Shown: in pieces, positions 8,208 through 16,449 of the stretch | How positions within the stretch are numbered: the first letter of the stretch is position 1 | Layout: each line of letters begins with the position of its first letter | Source of the DNA: Hyphomonadaceae bacterium | GTDB taxonomy: Bacteria > Pseudomonadota > Alphaproteobacteria > Caulobacterales > Hyphomonadaceae | DNA length: 33,998 nucleotides | Direction: 5' to 3' | NCBI GenBank assembly: GCA_022760335.1 | Contig: JALEGE010000126.1 | Coordinates: 1-33,998 of the forward strand | Position numbers and translations under genes: made by a program | Notes under the pieces: generated by a model | Databases searched by the model: none | Told to the model about the DNA's origin: nothing | The model's input: only the letters and a program-made list of their open reading frames with translations

Positions 8208-11200
8208 TCAGGCCCCGATGACACTGTCCTCGACCGGTTTTTCACCCAGCGCGGCATCGATCAGATTGTTGCGTTCCTCGACATGCTTGGCCATCAGACC
8301 GGTGGCCGTGGAGGCCGATGGCGGCCGGCCGGCATATTTCGGGCGCGACTTTTCCATCTTGATCTGGTTGGCGCACCACTCGATTTCATCGCGGATGAAG
8401 GTCCAGCCGCCCATATTGCGCGGCTCTTCCTGGCACCAGACCAGCTCGGCCTGCTTGAAGCGCTTCAGCTCTTTCATCAGCGACTTGCGCGGCACTGGAT
8501 AAAACTGCTCGACACGAAGGATGTAGATATCATCGATCCCCCGCTCCTCACGCGCCTCGAAGAGTTCGTAATACACCTTGCCGGAACACAGAACGACGCG
8601 GCGGATCTTCTTGTCCTCGACCAGTTTCACCTGGCCTTCGCGACCAGCGGTTTCGGCATCATCCCACAGCACACGGTGGAAAGTGCTCTCCGGCCCCATA
8701 TCCGCAATCGTGGACACCGCCAGCTTGTGCCGCAGAAGCGATTTCGGGGTCATGATGATCAGCGGCTTGCGGAACTCGCGGTGAATCTGGCGGCGCAGCG
8801 CATGGAAATAGTTTGCCGGGGTCGTCAGGTTGCAGACCTGCATATTGTCCTCGGCACACATTTGCAAAAAGCGTTCGAGACGGGCCGAAGAATGCTCTGG
8901 GCCCTGGCCTTCATAGCCATGCGGCAAGAGGACGACCAGGCCAGACATACGCAACCATTTGCGCTCAGCCGAGGAGATGAACTGGTCGAAGAAAACCTGG
9001 GCGCCGTTGGCGAAATCGCCAAACTGGGCCTCCCAAAGAGTGAGCGTATTCGGATCCGCGAGTGAGTAGCCATATTCATAACCAAGCACCGCCTCTTCCG
9101 AGAGGAGGGAATCAATCACCTCGTAAGGCGCCTGATTCTCACCGAGATTGTTGAGCGGTGTGTAGCGCTCACCCGTTTCCTGATCGACGATATGGCTGTG
9201 ACGTTGCGAGAAGGTCCCGCGGCCGCAATCCTGGCCAGACAGGCGAACCGAGTAGCCCTCATCGACCAGGGCCCCGAAGGCGAGATGCTCGGCAGTGGCC
9301 CAGTCGATGTTTGCGCCTTCCGAAATCGCCGTTCCACGGGCATCGATGACGCGCTTCAGCGTACGATGTGGAGTGAACCCCTCTGGAATTGTCGTCAATG
9401 TCTTGCCGAGACGCTGCAGGCGCTCGCCCGAAACGCCGGTAACACCGCGCCGGTCATCATCATCGGGCAGACGAAAGCCTTTCCACTTGCCGTCCAACCA
9501 GTCAGCCTTCTGTGCCTCCAGCTTCTTGCCGGCCTCGAATTCACGGTCTAGGAAGGCATCAAACTCCTCAACTTCCTGGTTGATCCGTTCGCGCGTCATG
9601 AGGCCTTCGGCGATCAGGCGCCGGGCATAGATCTTCCGCGTTGAAGGATGATCCTTGATCTTCTTGTACATGAGGGGCTGGGTGAACATCGGCTCGTCAC
9701 CCTCATTGTGACCGAACCGGCGATAGCAGAACATGTCGATGACAACATCCTTGCCGAATTTCTGGCGGAACTCAGTCGCAACCTTGGCGGCATAGACCAC
9801 CGCTTCGGGGTCATCGCCGTTCACATGGAAGATCGGCGCTTCCACCATCAGCGCGACATCTGAGGGGTAGGGCGAAGAGCGCGAATACATCGGGCTGGTT
9901 GTGAAGCCGATCTGATTGTTGATGATGAAATGGATCGTGCCGCCGGTGCGGTAGCCCTGCAGACCCGACAGGGCAAAGCACTCCGCCACAACGCCCTGAC
10001 CCGCAAACGCCGCATCGCCGTGCAGCAGCAGAGGCATGACACGCGCGCGATCAAGCTTGCCCTCATTGCGCGCATGCATGGCCTGTTTCGAGCGCGCCTT
10101 GCCAAGCACCACAGGGTCCACCGCCTCAAGGTGAGACGGGTTGGCGTTCATGGACAGGTGCACCTTGTTGCCGTCGAACTCACGGTCCGAGGACGCGCCG
10201 AGATGGTATTTCACATCGCCGGAGCCGAACTCCTCCGCGCCCTGGGTCGAGCCACCCTGGAATTCGTGAAAGATCTTCTCATACGGCTTGCCCATCACGG
10301 CCGCGAGCATGTTCAGACGGCCGCGATGGGCCATGCCGATGACGATCTCTTCCACACCGAGCGCGCCGCCGCGCTTGATGATCTGTTCAAGCGCCGGGGC
10401 CGCCGCCTCACCGCCATCCAGGCCGAAGCGCTTGGTGCCGGGATAGCGCTTGTGCAGGAATTTCTCGAAGCCTTCGGCCTCCACCAGCTTGGCGAAAATG
10501 GCCTTCTTGCCCTCGGGGGTGAACTGCACACCCTTGTCCTTGCCCTCAATCCGCGACTGCAGCCAGCCTTTCTCCTCCGGATTGGAGATGTGCATGAACT
10601 GGATGCCGATTGTGGAACAATAGGTGCGCCTGAGAATCTCCAGCATCTCGCGGACGGTGGCGTATTCCAGACCCAACACAAAATCGATGAAGATCGGTCG
10701 ATCAAGATCCTCTGCGCCGAAGCCGTAAGTGCCCGGTTCGAGTTCGGGATGATCGGCCATCTCCTCCATGCCGAGCGGATCAAGCTGGGCCGCTAGATGA
10801 CCGCGAATTCGATACGCACGGATCATCATCAGGGCACGAATGGAATCCTTGACCGCTCCGGCAATACTTTCCGGATCCGTGGCAGGCGAAGCGCGGTCCT
10901 TGAGCTTGGCTTCAAGCTTGGGTTCGAGTGCCGACCAGTTGCCGTCGAAAACCGCGATCTCCTCGTCTGGCTGAGCCGGCCAAGTCTCACGTTTCCAGCT
11001 GGCGCCGGCCGCATTGCGCGTGGCATCTCCAGCTTCATCGCCAAGCTCACTGAAAAAGTCTCGCCAGCTTTCCGGAACGGAGTTCGGATCACGCGCAAAG
11101 GCCGCCTGCATCTGTTCGACATAAGTCGCGTTCCCGCCATACAGGAACAAAGTGTCGAGCATGGCAGCATTCATGTCGCTGCGGGCCTGGTCGTCTACTG

Positions 11201-11219
11201 GGCGAGCATCGTCTGCCAT
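8208..11219 (-). CDS. sucA: 2-oxoglutarate dehydrogenase E1 component
   Basis: This thiamine diphosphate-dependent enzyme decarboxylates 2-oxoglutarate and succinylates the lipoyl group of SucB. The 1003-residue protein begins with the E1o N-terminal segment (LYGGNATYVEQMQAAFARDP, about residues 27-46) that anchors E1 to the complex. The transketolase-like region includes MAHRGRLNML, HGDAAFAGQG and the IHFIINNQIGFTT block expected near the cofactor. The C-terminal half carries the pyrimidine-binding transketolase domain. The start at 11219 is supported by AAGGA about 8 bases upstream; an internal ATG at 11174 is less likely. It lies 116 bp downstream of sucD, with competing hairpins in the gap, and 47 bp upstream of sucB. 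Length and motifs match the family throughout. Confidence 0.98.
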   Translation of the reverse strand: MADDARPVDDQARSDMNAAMLDTLFLYGGNATYVEQMQAAFARDPNSVPESWRDFFSELGDEAGDATRNAAGASWKRETWPAQPDEEIAVFDGNWSALEPKLEAKLKDRASPATDPESIAGAVKDSIRALMMIRAYRIRGHLAAQLDPLGMEEMADHPELEPGTYGFGAEDLDRPIFIDFVLGLEYATVREMLEILRRTYCSTIGIQFMHISNPEEKGWLQSRIEGKDKGVQFTPEGKKAIFAKLVEAEGFEKFLHKRYPGTKRFGLDGGEAAAPALEQIIKRGGALGVEEIVIGMAHRGRLNMLAAVMGKPYEKIFHEFQGGSTQGAEEFGSGDVKYHLGASSDREFDGNKVHLSMNANPSHLEAVDPVVLGKARSKQAMHARNEGKLDRARVMPLLLHGDAAFAGQGVVAECFALSGLQGYRTGGTIHFIINNQIGFTTSPMYSRSSPYPSDVALMVEAPIFHVNGDDPEAVVYAAKVATEFRQKFGKDVVIDMFCYRRFGHNEGDEPMFTQPLMYKKIKDHPSTRKIYARRLIAEGLMTRERINQEVEEFDAFLDREFEAGKKLEAQKADWLDGKWKGFRLPDDDDRRGVTGVSGERLQRLGKTLTTIPEGFTPHRTLKRVIDARGTAISEGANIDWATAEHLAFGALVDEGYSVRLSGQDCGRGTFSQRHSHIVDQETGERYTPLNNLGENQAPYEVIDSLLSEEAVLGYEYGYSLADPNTLTLWEAQFGDFANGAQVFFDQFISSAERKWLRMSGLVVLLPHGYEGQGPEHSSARLERFLQMCAEDNMQVCNLTTPANYFHALRRQIHREFRKPLIIMTPKSLLRHKLAVSTIADMGPESTFHRVLWDDAETAGREGQVKLVEDKKIRRVVLCSGKVYYELFEAREERGIDDIYILRVEQFYPVPRKSLMKELKRFKQAELVWCQEEPRNMGGWTFIRDEIEWCANQIKMEKSRPKYAGRPPSASTATGLMAKHVEERNNLIDAALGEKPVEDSVIGA

Positions 11220-11286
11220 CGGATCTGTCCTTGCCGGGGGCGTGGAGCTTTGCTCGCGCGCCCCGTCCTGAAATTGCCTGCTCCGG

Positions 11287-11320
11287 GGCCGTCGGTTTTC
11301 CGGCGGCCCGGTCTCGGGCC
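11287..11320 (-). promoter_or_regulatory. Two mutually exclusive hairpins in the sucD-sucA intergenic region
   Basis: GGCCGTCGG (11287-11295) can pair with CCGGCGGCC (11300-11308) around TTTT. GGCCCG (11305-11310) can pair with CGGGCC (11315-11320) around GTCT. They share bases 11305-11308, so only one can form at a time. This might tune RNA stability or readthrough between sucD and sucA; no function is proven. Confidence 0.3.
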
Positions 11321-11335
11321 AGATATAGGGCTCTT

Positions 11336-12238
11336 CTAGCCTTTAAGAACCTCTACCATGGTCGTGCCCAAACGGGCAGGGCTTGGCGACACTTTGATGC
11401 CAGCCGATTCCATGGCCTCGATCTTGGACTCCGCATCGCCTTCACCGCCCGAAACAATGGCACCGGCATGACCCATGGTGCGCCCGGGAGGCGCGGTACG
11501 GCCTGCGATGAAGCCGGCCATCGGCTTCTTGCGGCCCTTGGCGGCCTCATCCTTGATGAATTGCGCGGCCTCTTCCTCGGCACTGCCGCCGATCTCGCCG
11601 ATCATGATGATGGATTCGGTCTCATCATCGGCCAGGAACATTTCCAGCATGTCGATGAACTCGGTACCCTTCACCGGATCCCCGCCAATGCCGACGGCGG
11701 TCGACTGGCCGAGGCCTTCATTGGTTGTCTGGAACACCGCTTCATAGGTCAGCGTGCCCGAGCGCGAGACGATGCCGACATTGCCCTTCTTGAAGATCTT
11801 GCCCGGCATGATGCCGATCTTGCACTCTTCCGGGGTCAGCACGCCGGGGCAGTTCGGGCCGATCAGGCGCGAGGAGGACTTGTCGAGCTTGGCCTTCACA
11901 CGGACCATGTCCATGACGGGCACGCCCTCGGTGATGCAGATGATCAGCTCGATGCCGGCATCGATGCTCTCTTCAATGGCGGCTGCCGCGCCTGCCGGCG
12001 GGACATAGACCACGGATGCGTTGGCGCCGGTCGCCTCGCGGGCCTCACCGGCACTGGCAAAGATGGGCAGTTCGACGCCCTGGTCGGAGACCCAGTTTGT
12101 GCCGGCCTTTTTCGGATGCGTGCCGGCGACCATCTGGGTGCCGAAATATTCCAGCGCCTGATTGGTGTGGAAGGACCCGGTCTTGCCGGTCAGGCCCTGA
12201 ACAATGACTTTGGTGTCTTTGTTGACGAGAATGGACAT
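11336..12238 (-). CDS. sucD: Succinyl-CoA ligase (ADP/GDP-forming) subunit alpha
   Basis: This subunit binds CoA and carries the histidine phosphorylated during conversion of succinyl-CoA to succinate with NTP formation. The 300 residues include the N-terminal CoA-binding Rossmann domain ([21 protein letters not shown]) and the ligase domain. The active-site histidine is about H257 in [25 protein letters not shown] lies just upstream of the ATG. The gene normally follows sucC directly, but here it starts 18 bp after the stop of a VapC-like toxin gene. Its transcription therefore probably depends on readthrough across inserted genes, or on a promoter within them. Confidence 0.98.
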   Translation of the reverse strand: MSILVNKDTKVIVQGLTGKTGSFHTNQALEYFGTQMVAGTHPKKAGTNWVSDQGVELPIFASAGEAREATGANASVVYVPPAGAAAAIEESIDAGIELIICITEGVPVMDMVRVKAKLDKSSSRLIGPNCPGVLTPEECKIGIMPGKIFKKGNVGIVSRSGTLTYEAVFQTTNEGLGQSTAVGIGGDPVKGTEFIDMLEMFLADDETESIIMIGEIGGSAEEEAAQFIKDEAAKGRKKPMAGFIAGRTAPPGRTMGHAGAIVSGGEGDAESKIEAMESAGIKVSPSPARLGTTMVEVLKG

Positions 12239-12256
12239 GGGGGAGGTTCCTTTTGC

Positions 12257-12676
12257 CTAGGCAAGAAAGTCTTCGATGAAAGGGTTGCACACACGGACAG
12301 AGCCATAGGTCTGTCCGTGGTTGAGGTCTTCGGTGTAGACAAGGTCGAGATCGGCGCGCTCGGCAGCGCGAAGGATCAGCCCATCGAAATGCGAAATTTC
12401 GTAGCGCCGCGAAATCATGATGCCTTCCAGAACATCCGTCGGCGAAAGCATGATGACGGTTTCATCTTCAAGCGAAGAGATCCACCGATAGGCTGTATCG
12501 GCAGCGTAGTTCAGTTTCTTCAGCATCACGCCGTAAAGCTCCAGCATGACCTGCGTGGACACGACAATGGCCCGCGATTGCAGGAGAGCACGGGCGATAT
12601 CGCGCTTTTCGGGCTCCGGCCCGTCGCTCTCTGCCGCATAGGCAAAGATATTCGTGTCAAAGAAGGCCGCGTTCAC
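12257..12676 (-). CDS. vapC: PIN-domain toxin of a VapBC-type toxin-antitoxin pair
   Basis: The 139-residue protein has the PIN-domain ribonuclease fold signature: D7 in FFDTNIF, E46 in QVMLELYGV, D98 in HFDGLI, and E116/D117 in VYTEDLNHG. These acidic residues coordinate Mg2+ in VapC toxins, which usually cleave tRNA or rRNA. The active site looks intact. The start overlaps the end of the antitoxin gene by 20 bp, typical of translational coupling in such pairs. It sits 18 bp upstream of sucD, in the same direction, inside the suc operon. The exact RNA target cannot be read from the sequence. Confidence 0.9.
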   Translation of the reverse strand: MNAAFFDTNIFAYAAESDGPEPEKRDIARALLQSRAIVVSTQVMLELYGVMLKKLNYAADTAYRWISSLEDETVIMLSPTDVLEGIMISRRYEISHFDGLILRAAERADLDLVYTEDLNHGQTYGSVRVCNPFIEDFLA

Positions 12677-12941
12677 GCATCACCTCCTCATAGAATTCCT
12701 CGCGGTCGAACAGGCGCTCGCCTTCCTTGCGGCGCTGCCGGCGAGGGGCATAATTGTCGGATTCCTTGAAATGGTTCGCCCAGACTTCGGCACGCGAGGC
12801 TTGGCGCCGTTCGGCATCCACCTGCCCTTGCAGGAAGCCACGCACCATCTCGTTCACACTGGTATGACGCAAGGCCGCAAGCACCCGCGCCTTGGTCAGC
12901 AGGTCTTCATCAATCGCGAGGGTAATGTTCTTGGTCGTCAT
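12657..12941 (-). CDS. vapB: Ribbon-helix-helix antitoxin, partner of the PIN toxin
   Basis: The product has 94 residues from the ATG at 12941 (MTTKNITLAIDEDLLTKARV). Another possible start at 12956 adds five residues. The first 45 or so residues look like a ribbon-helix-helix DNA-binding domain: a short strand NITLAIDE followed by two helices with the HTSVNEMVRGFL pattern. The charged C-terminal half (about 46-94) would wrap the toxin. It overlaps vapC by 20 bp, so the pair is co-translated. Upstream are three spaced TGTGTA-like boxes that could be its autoregulatory operator. Together with vapC it forms a standard type II toxin-antitoxin locus. Confidence 0.85.
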   Translation of the reverse strand: MTTKNITLAIDEDLLTKARVLAALRHTSVNEMVRGFLQGQVDAERRQASRAEVWANHFKESDNYAPRRQRRKEGERLFDREEFYEEVMRERGLL

Positions 12942-12947
12942 GTCGAA

Positions 12948-12984
12948 AGTGTACACGGGTTATGTGTAGCACACAATATGTGTA
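12948..12984 (-). promoter_or_regulatory. Candidate VapBC operator: three TGTGTA-like boxes and small palindromes
   Basis: AGTGTA (12948), TGTGTA (12963) and TGTGTA (12979) recur at 15-16-bp spacing. The first lies in a GTGTACAC palindrome (12949-12956), the second in TGTGT-AGC-ACACA (12963-12975). The array is immediately upstream of the antitoxin start, where ribbon-helix-helix antitoxins autorepress. An internal promoter here would also help to express sucD. Confidence 0.5.
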
Positions 12985-12996
12985 TGATGCTCTGAG

Positions 12997-13719
12997 CTAT
13001 GGGATCAACTCTTCCGCAATCTGAAGAACCATTTCCGCTTTGTTGATCCCCGCAACTCGCCTGAACACCCCCATATTGCGCATAAGATCTTGAAGCTGGC
13101 TGCCTGTTAGGTTTTGTAGCATCCAAGTGCGCTTCATGTTGGCAGAAAGGATGGCCTTAACCAATTCAGGTTTGTTCAGGGTCGAAAAACCGCTGATCTC
13201 GCAGGTTCGGCACAAGTCTTTCAGATCGTCCTTACTCATCAAATCCAAGAGCTCCGTTATAGAAAACGGCGCAGCTGATAAAGTCGAAGCTGGTTCATCT
13301 TCCTTAGAGATAAGAGAAGGCATCGAAAGTCGGTCCGCAAGACGCATGATCAACTTCGCCCACATCTTGGACATACTTAACGTAAGTCCCTCTTCTAGAG
13401 TCAAAAAATTGACATTGACAAAACTCAAAGGGAGATCTTTGGGATCGATAGATTCAATAGCAATTGGAATCAGTTTTTGGTGGTTTTGTGCCATATGACA
13501 CTCTCGCACGCACCATTCCTTTTTAAGAGATGCCGCGCTCCACAAAGCTAACACGATTTTAGAATCTCGAATTGCCTTATCCAGAACATCAGGAAATATA
13601 TCACCAGCTTCTATACGCTCGACATCAAAAAAGACCTTCAGTCCCCGCCTTTCGAGGTCTTTCTTCATTTCTTGCGCTATTTCGCCATCATTCCTTGAGT
13701 AGGAAATAAAGACATCCAT
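12997..13719 (-). CDS. TIR-domain protein with two C-terminal SAP-like helical repeats
   Basis: The 240-residue protein opens with a TIR domain (about residues 1-130): DVFISYSRND, KVFFDVERIEAGD, and VLALWSAASLKKEWCVRE. E73 in the W69-C-x-x-E73 pattern occupies the position of the catalytic glutamate of NAD+-cleaving TIR enzymes. After a linker (about 131-152), two related helix-rich segments follow: LKDLCRTCEISGFSTLNKPE (166-185) and its surroundings, and LQDLMRNMGVFRRVAGINKA (209-228). Both look like SAP or Rho-N-type helix-extended-helix units that can bind nucleic acid. That resemblance is by eye only. GGGGGAC upstream serves as ribosome binding site. Base composition is much lower in GC than the suc genes on either side, indicating transfer. 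TIR effectors commonly serve in anti-phage immunity. No Thoeris ThsA or other known partner is adjacent; vapBC follows after 55 bp. Confidence 0.88.
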   Translation of the reverse strand: MDVFISYSRNDGEIAQEMKKDLERRGLKVFFDVERIEAGDIFPDVLDKAIRDSKIVLALWSAASLKKEWCVRECHMAQNHQKLIPIAIESIDPKDLPLSFVNVNFLTLEEGLTLSMSKMWAKLIMRLADRLSMPSLISKEDEPASTLSAAPFSITELLDLMSKDDLKDLCRTCEISGFSTLNKPELVKAILSANMKRTWMLQNLTGSQLQDLMRNMGVFRRVAGINKAEMVLQIAEELIP

Positions 13720-13753
13720 GACCGTCCCCCGCTAGTTAGTTATTTTTTGTCCT

Positions 13754-14947
13754 CTACCCCTTCACTGCCGCCACAATCTTCTGGGCGGCATCGTCCAGGT
13801 CATCCGCCGGGATCACGTTGAGGCCGGAATTAGCGATGATGGCCTTGCCGGCATCGACATTCGTGCCCTCAAGGCGCACGACCAGCGGAACCTGGAGATT
13901 GGTTTCCTTCACCGCCTGCAGGACGCCCTCGGCGATGACATCGCATTTCATGATGCCGCCGAAGATGTTGACAAGGATGCCCTTCACGTTCGGGTCCTTC
14001 ATGATGATCTTGAAGGCCGCGGCCACTTTCTCGGCATTGGCACCACCGCCGACATCGCAGAAGTTCGCCGGCTCCTCGCCATAGAGCTTGATGATGTCCA
14101 TGGTCGCCATGGCGAGCCCTGCGCCGTTCACCATGCAACCGATCGTGCCATCCAGCGCGATATAGGCGAGGTCCCATTCAGAAGCCTCGATTTCCTTCTC
14201 GTCTTCCTCGGATTTGTCGCGCAGTTCCATCATGTCCGGGTGGCGGAACAGGGAATTGCCGTCAAAGGAAAGCTTGGCGTCGAGCACGCGCAGATGGCCG
14301 TCCTTCATGATGATCAGCGGGTTGACCTCAAGCATGCTCATATCCTTCTCGACGAAGGCCTTGTAGAGGATCGGGAAGAGCGCCATGCCGTCGGTGCGCG
14401 CGGCATCGGCCAGCTCCAGCGCGTCGCAGACTTTCGCGGCATCGGCATCGGTCATGCCGGCCAGCGGATCGACATTGATGGTGTGGATCTTTTCCGGCGT
14501 GTCATGGGCGACCTGCTCGATATCCATACCGCCCTCGGTGGAGACCACGAAGGCCACAGTACCGGTCGAACGGTCGACCAGCAGGGAGAGATAAAGCTCG
14601 CTCTCGATGTCCGCGCCATCCTCGATATAAAGGCGGTTGACCTGTTTGCCGGCCGGGCCGGTCTGGGCGGTCACCAGCGTGTGGCCGAGCATGGCCTTGG
14701 CATGGGCGACGGCCTCATCACGCGAGAAGGCCAGGCGCACGCCGCCCTTTTCGCCGGCTTCCGGCTCAATGAACTTGCCCTTGCCGCGCCCACCGGCATG
14801 GATCTGGCTTTTCACGACCCAAAGCGGACCGGGCAGACTGTCGACTGCGCCTTCAATGTCATCGACGGAAAGAACCGGTGCGCCATTGGCGACCGGAGCA
14901 CCAAAGGATTTCAGGACCGCTTTTGCTTGGTATTCGTGAATGTTCAT
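13754..14947 (-). CDS. sucC: Succinyl-CoA ligase (ADP/GDP-forming) subunit beta
   Basis: The beta subunit binds nucleotide and succinate and completes succinyl-CoA ligase with SucD. The 397 residues begin [16 protein letters not shown], the standard start, followed by an ATP-grasp domain with [16 protein letters not shown]. The C-terminal ligase domain has [15 protein letters not shown] and the [14 protein letters not shown] segment. Length and motifs are normal. It is the first suc gene of the cluster; a possible promoter lies about 75-100 bp upstream (15022-15049) and a GAGG ribosome binding site precedes the ATG. The next gene is not sucD but the inserted TIR gene, 34 bp downstream. Confidence 0.98.
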   Translation of the reverse strand: MNIHEYQAKAVLKSFGAPVANGAPVLSVDDIEGAVDSLPGPLWVVKSQIHAGGRGKGKFIEPEAGEKGGVRLAFSRDEAVAHAKAMLGHTLVTAQTGPAGKQVNRLYIEDGADIESELYLSLLVDRSTGTVAFVVSTEGGMDIEQVAHDTPEKIHTINVDPLAGMTDADAAKVCDALELADAARTDGMALFPILYKAFVEKDMSMLEVNPLIIMKDGHLRVLDAKLSFDGNSLFRHPDMMELRDKSEEDEKEIEASEWDLAYIALDGTIGCMVNGAGLAMATMDIIKLYGEEPANFCDVGGGANAEKVAAAFKIIMKDPNVKGILVNIFGGIMKCDVIAEGVLQAVKETNLQVPLVVRLEGTNVDAGKAIIANSGLNVIPADDLDDAAQKIVAAVKG

Positions 14948-15021
14948 GGAAGTTCTGCCTCGCGCGCTCGTCTGGGCCTAGCCTGGCGCGGCGATCGGTC
15001 GCCCCACCATATCTCCCTCGC

Positions 15022-15049
15022 CTTATAACAGGCTGCAAACCCGTCGCAA
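15022..15049 (-). promoter_or_regulatory. Candidate housekeeping promoter of sucC
   Basis: On the minus strand TTGCGA (15049-15044) and TATAAG (15027-15022) are separated by 16 bp. They resemble sigma-70 -35 and -10 boxes and place a start point about 65-70 bp before the sucC ATG. The match is moderate. Confidence 0.35.
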
Positions 15050-15079
15050 TACATGGAAAAGGTATAAGTGACGCACTTG

Positions 15080-15096
15080 AGTACATTGAACGTACT
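15080..15096. promoter_or_regulatory. Inverted repeat AGTAC-N7-GTACT upstream of sucC
   Basis: Perfect 5-bp arms AGTAC (15080-15084) and GTACT (15092-15096) flank a 7-bp spacer. It lies just upstream of the candidate sucC promoter and 13 bp beyond the MFS stop. It could be a regulator binding site; no regulator is known. Confidence 0.3.
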
Positions 15097-15109
15097 TAGA
15101 CTTGCACTC

Positions 15110-16372
15110 TTACATGCCAGATTGGTCTGGTTCGAGCGGCTCCACGCGGGGATCGATTTCCATGCCTGTGACCGCTGTTGGCTGGGCCAGTTCCCAATTG
15201 CTGCGGTCTTCCTCTTCAACACTGGCGCGCACTTTGAGCCGCACTAGCATGGCCAAAATCAAAGCCACGGTGAACAGGCCAGCAAAGGCAAACAATCCGC
15301 CTGGGCCAAGCGGCGTCGCCATTGCCAGACCGGCCAGAGGCGGCCCGATCACCGAGCCTGCCGCCCAGACAAAAAGCAGACCCGCCATCAGACCGGAAAT
15401 CTGGTCCTGCCTGGCCCGGTCTACACCATGGGCCACGGCAATGCCGTAAAAGGAGAGCGACCCCGCCCCCCAAACCGCAAGCAGAAAGAGGACTGTCCAG
15501 GCCGGAATCCGTCCCGCACCCAAAGTAAGACCAATCGCGGCAACCAGAGCGATCCCCGCCATCCCGGCCACAACAAGACGTCTGTCCATATGATCGGAAA
15601 TCCGCCCGGCCGGCCACTGGCTGACCATCCCGCCGATCCAGGCCACGGCCATGGCAAGCGCCGCAGCTCCGGTCGCGGTTTCACCAAGATGCAAGCGCTC
15701 TGCAAATAGCGGCAGCAGTGCCAACAGACCGGAATTGATCACCCCAGCCAAGAAGGCGGCCGCCACAGCCGATGGCGCAAGTTTCAGGAAATCGCGCCAT
15801 GGCAGATAGACATCCTGATGGCTAAGTGGCTGCTGCATCCGCGTCATGCAGACCGGTACGAGGGCCAGCGCGAAGAACAGGGCCGTCCAGATAAAGGCAT
15901 GCGGCTGCAGCGCGGCATACCCCACCACAAGGAAAGGCCCGGCCATCAACGCCGCCTTGGCGATGACATGATAAAAGCCAAGCACACCGCCGCGCGAGGT
16001 CGACGGCGTGGCTGAAGACATCCAGGCCTCAGCGCTGGCAAACATCCAGGCAATGGAAAGCCCCTGGATCGGACGCAGCACGGCCCAGGCCCACATGTCC
16101 GGCAACAGCCCCATCACCAGACTGGTCGCCGCCGCACCGGCCGCACCCGCTGAAAAGACGCGGATGTTTCCAACGCGCATGATGGTGCTGGGCGCCATCA
16201 CCGCACCCGCCATGAACCCAGCGGCAAACAGGGCCGCAATCACACCGATCAGGGTCGCCGGCGTGCCCATGGCTTCCAGCCCGATGGGCGTAATCACGCC
16301 GAGTATTCCGCCGGAGATCTGGAGCAGGCCAACAGCCAGGATCAGAACGCCAACATTGCGATAATCTGCCAT
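15110..16372 (-). CDS. MFS transporter (YcaD-like)
   Basis: The 420-residue protein has about twelve hydrophobic segments typical of the major facilitator superfamily. The N-terminus runs straight into TM1 (NVGVLILAVGLLQISGGILG). A short positively charged loop and the LRPIQGLSIAWMFASAEAW region resemble YcaD-type transporters of unknown substrate. The two halves are separated by a cytoplasmic loop near residues 190-205, and the last about 35 residues are a soluble acidic tail. The substrate cannot be predicted. It is transcribed toward sucC and separated from it by about 160 bp, and probably has its own promoter in the gap at 16373-16449. Confidence 0.88.
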   Translation of the reverse strand: MADYRNVGVLILAVGLLQISGGILGVITPIGLEAMGTPATLIGVIAALFAAGFMAGAVMAPSTIMRVGNIRVFSAGAAGAAATSLVMGLLPDMWAWAVLRPIQGLSIAWMFASAEAWMSSATPSTSRGGVLGFYHVIAKAALMAGPFLVVGYAALQPHAFIWTALFFALALVPVCMTRMQQPLSHQDVYLPWRDFLKLAPSAVAAAFLAGVINSGLLALLPLFAERLHLGETATGAAALAMAVAWIGGMVSQWPAGRISDHMDRRLVVAGMAGIALVAAIGLTLGAGRIPAWTVLFLLAVWGAGSLSFYGIAVAHGVDRARQDQISGLMAGLLFVWAAGSVIGPPLAGLAMATPLGPGGLFAFAGLFTVALILAMLVRLKVRASVEEEDRSNWELAQPTAVTGMEIDPRVEPLEPDQSGM

Positions 16373-16449
16373 GCGCGCGCCTTAATATTCTGGGAGCCAA
16401 GAGAATGAGGGTTTACTTGGCGGCCCCTATCATAAGCGCAGTGTCAGTC

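Noticed and set aside
6733-8502. A 589-residue open frame on the plus strand opposite sucB
   Set aside because: It is antisense to a perfectly conserved sucB; its composition (His/Arg/Gly-rich) is typical of a high-GC shadow frame and no ribosome binding site or domain is seen.
11231-12769. 512-residue plus-strand frame opposite sucD and vapC
   Set aside because: It spans two real minus-strand genes and their junction, which no genuine gene would do; shadow frame.
12257-13753. A transposon or integrase-mediated island between sucC and sucD
   Set aside because: No transposase, integrase, terminal inverted repeats or target duplication could be seen at the edges; the insertion mechanism stays unknown.
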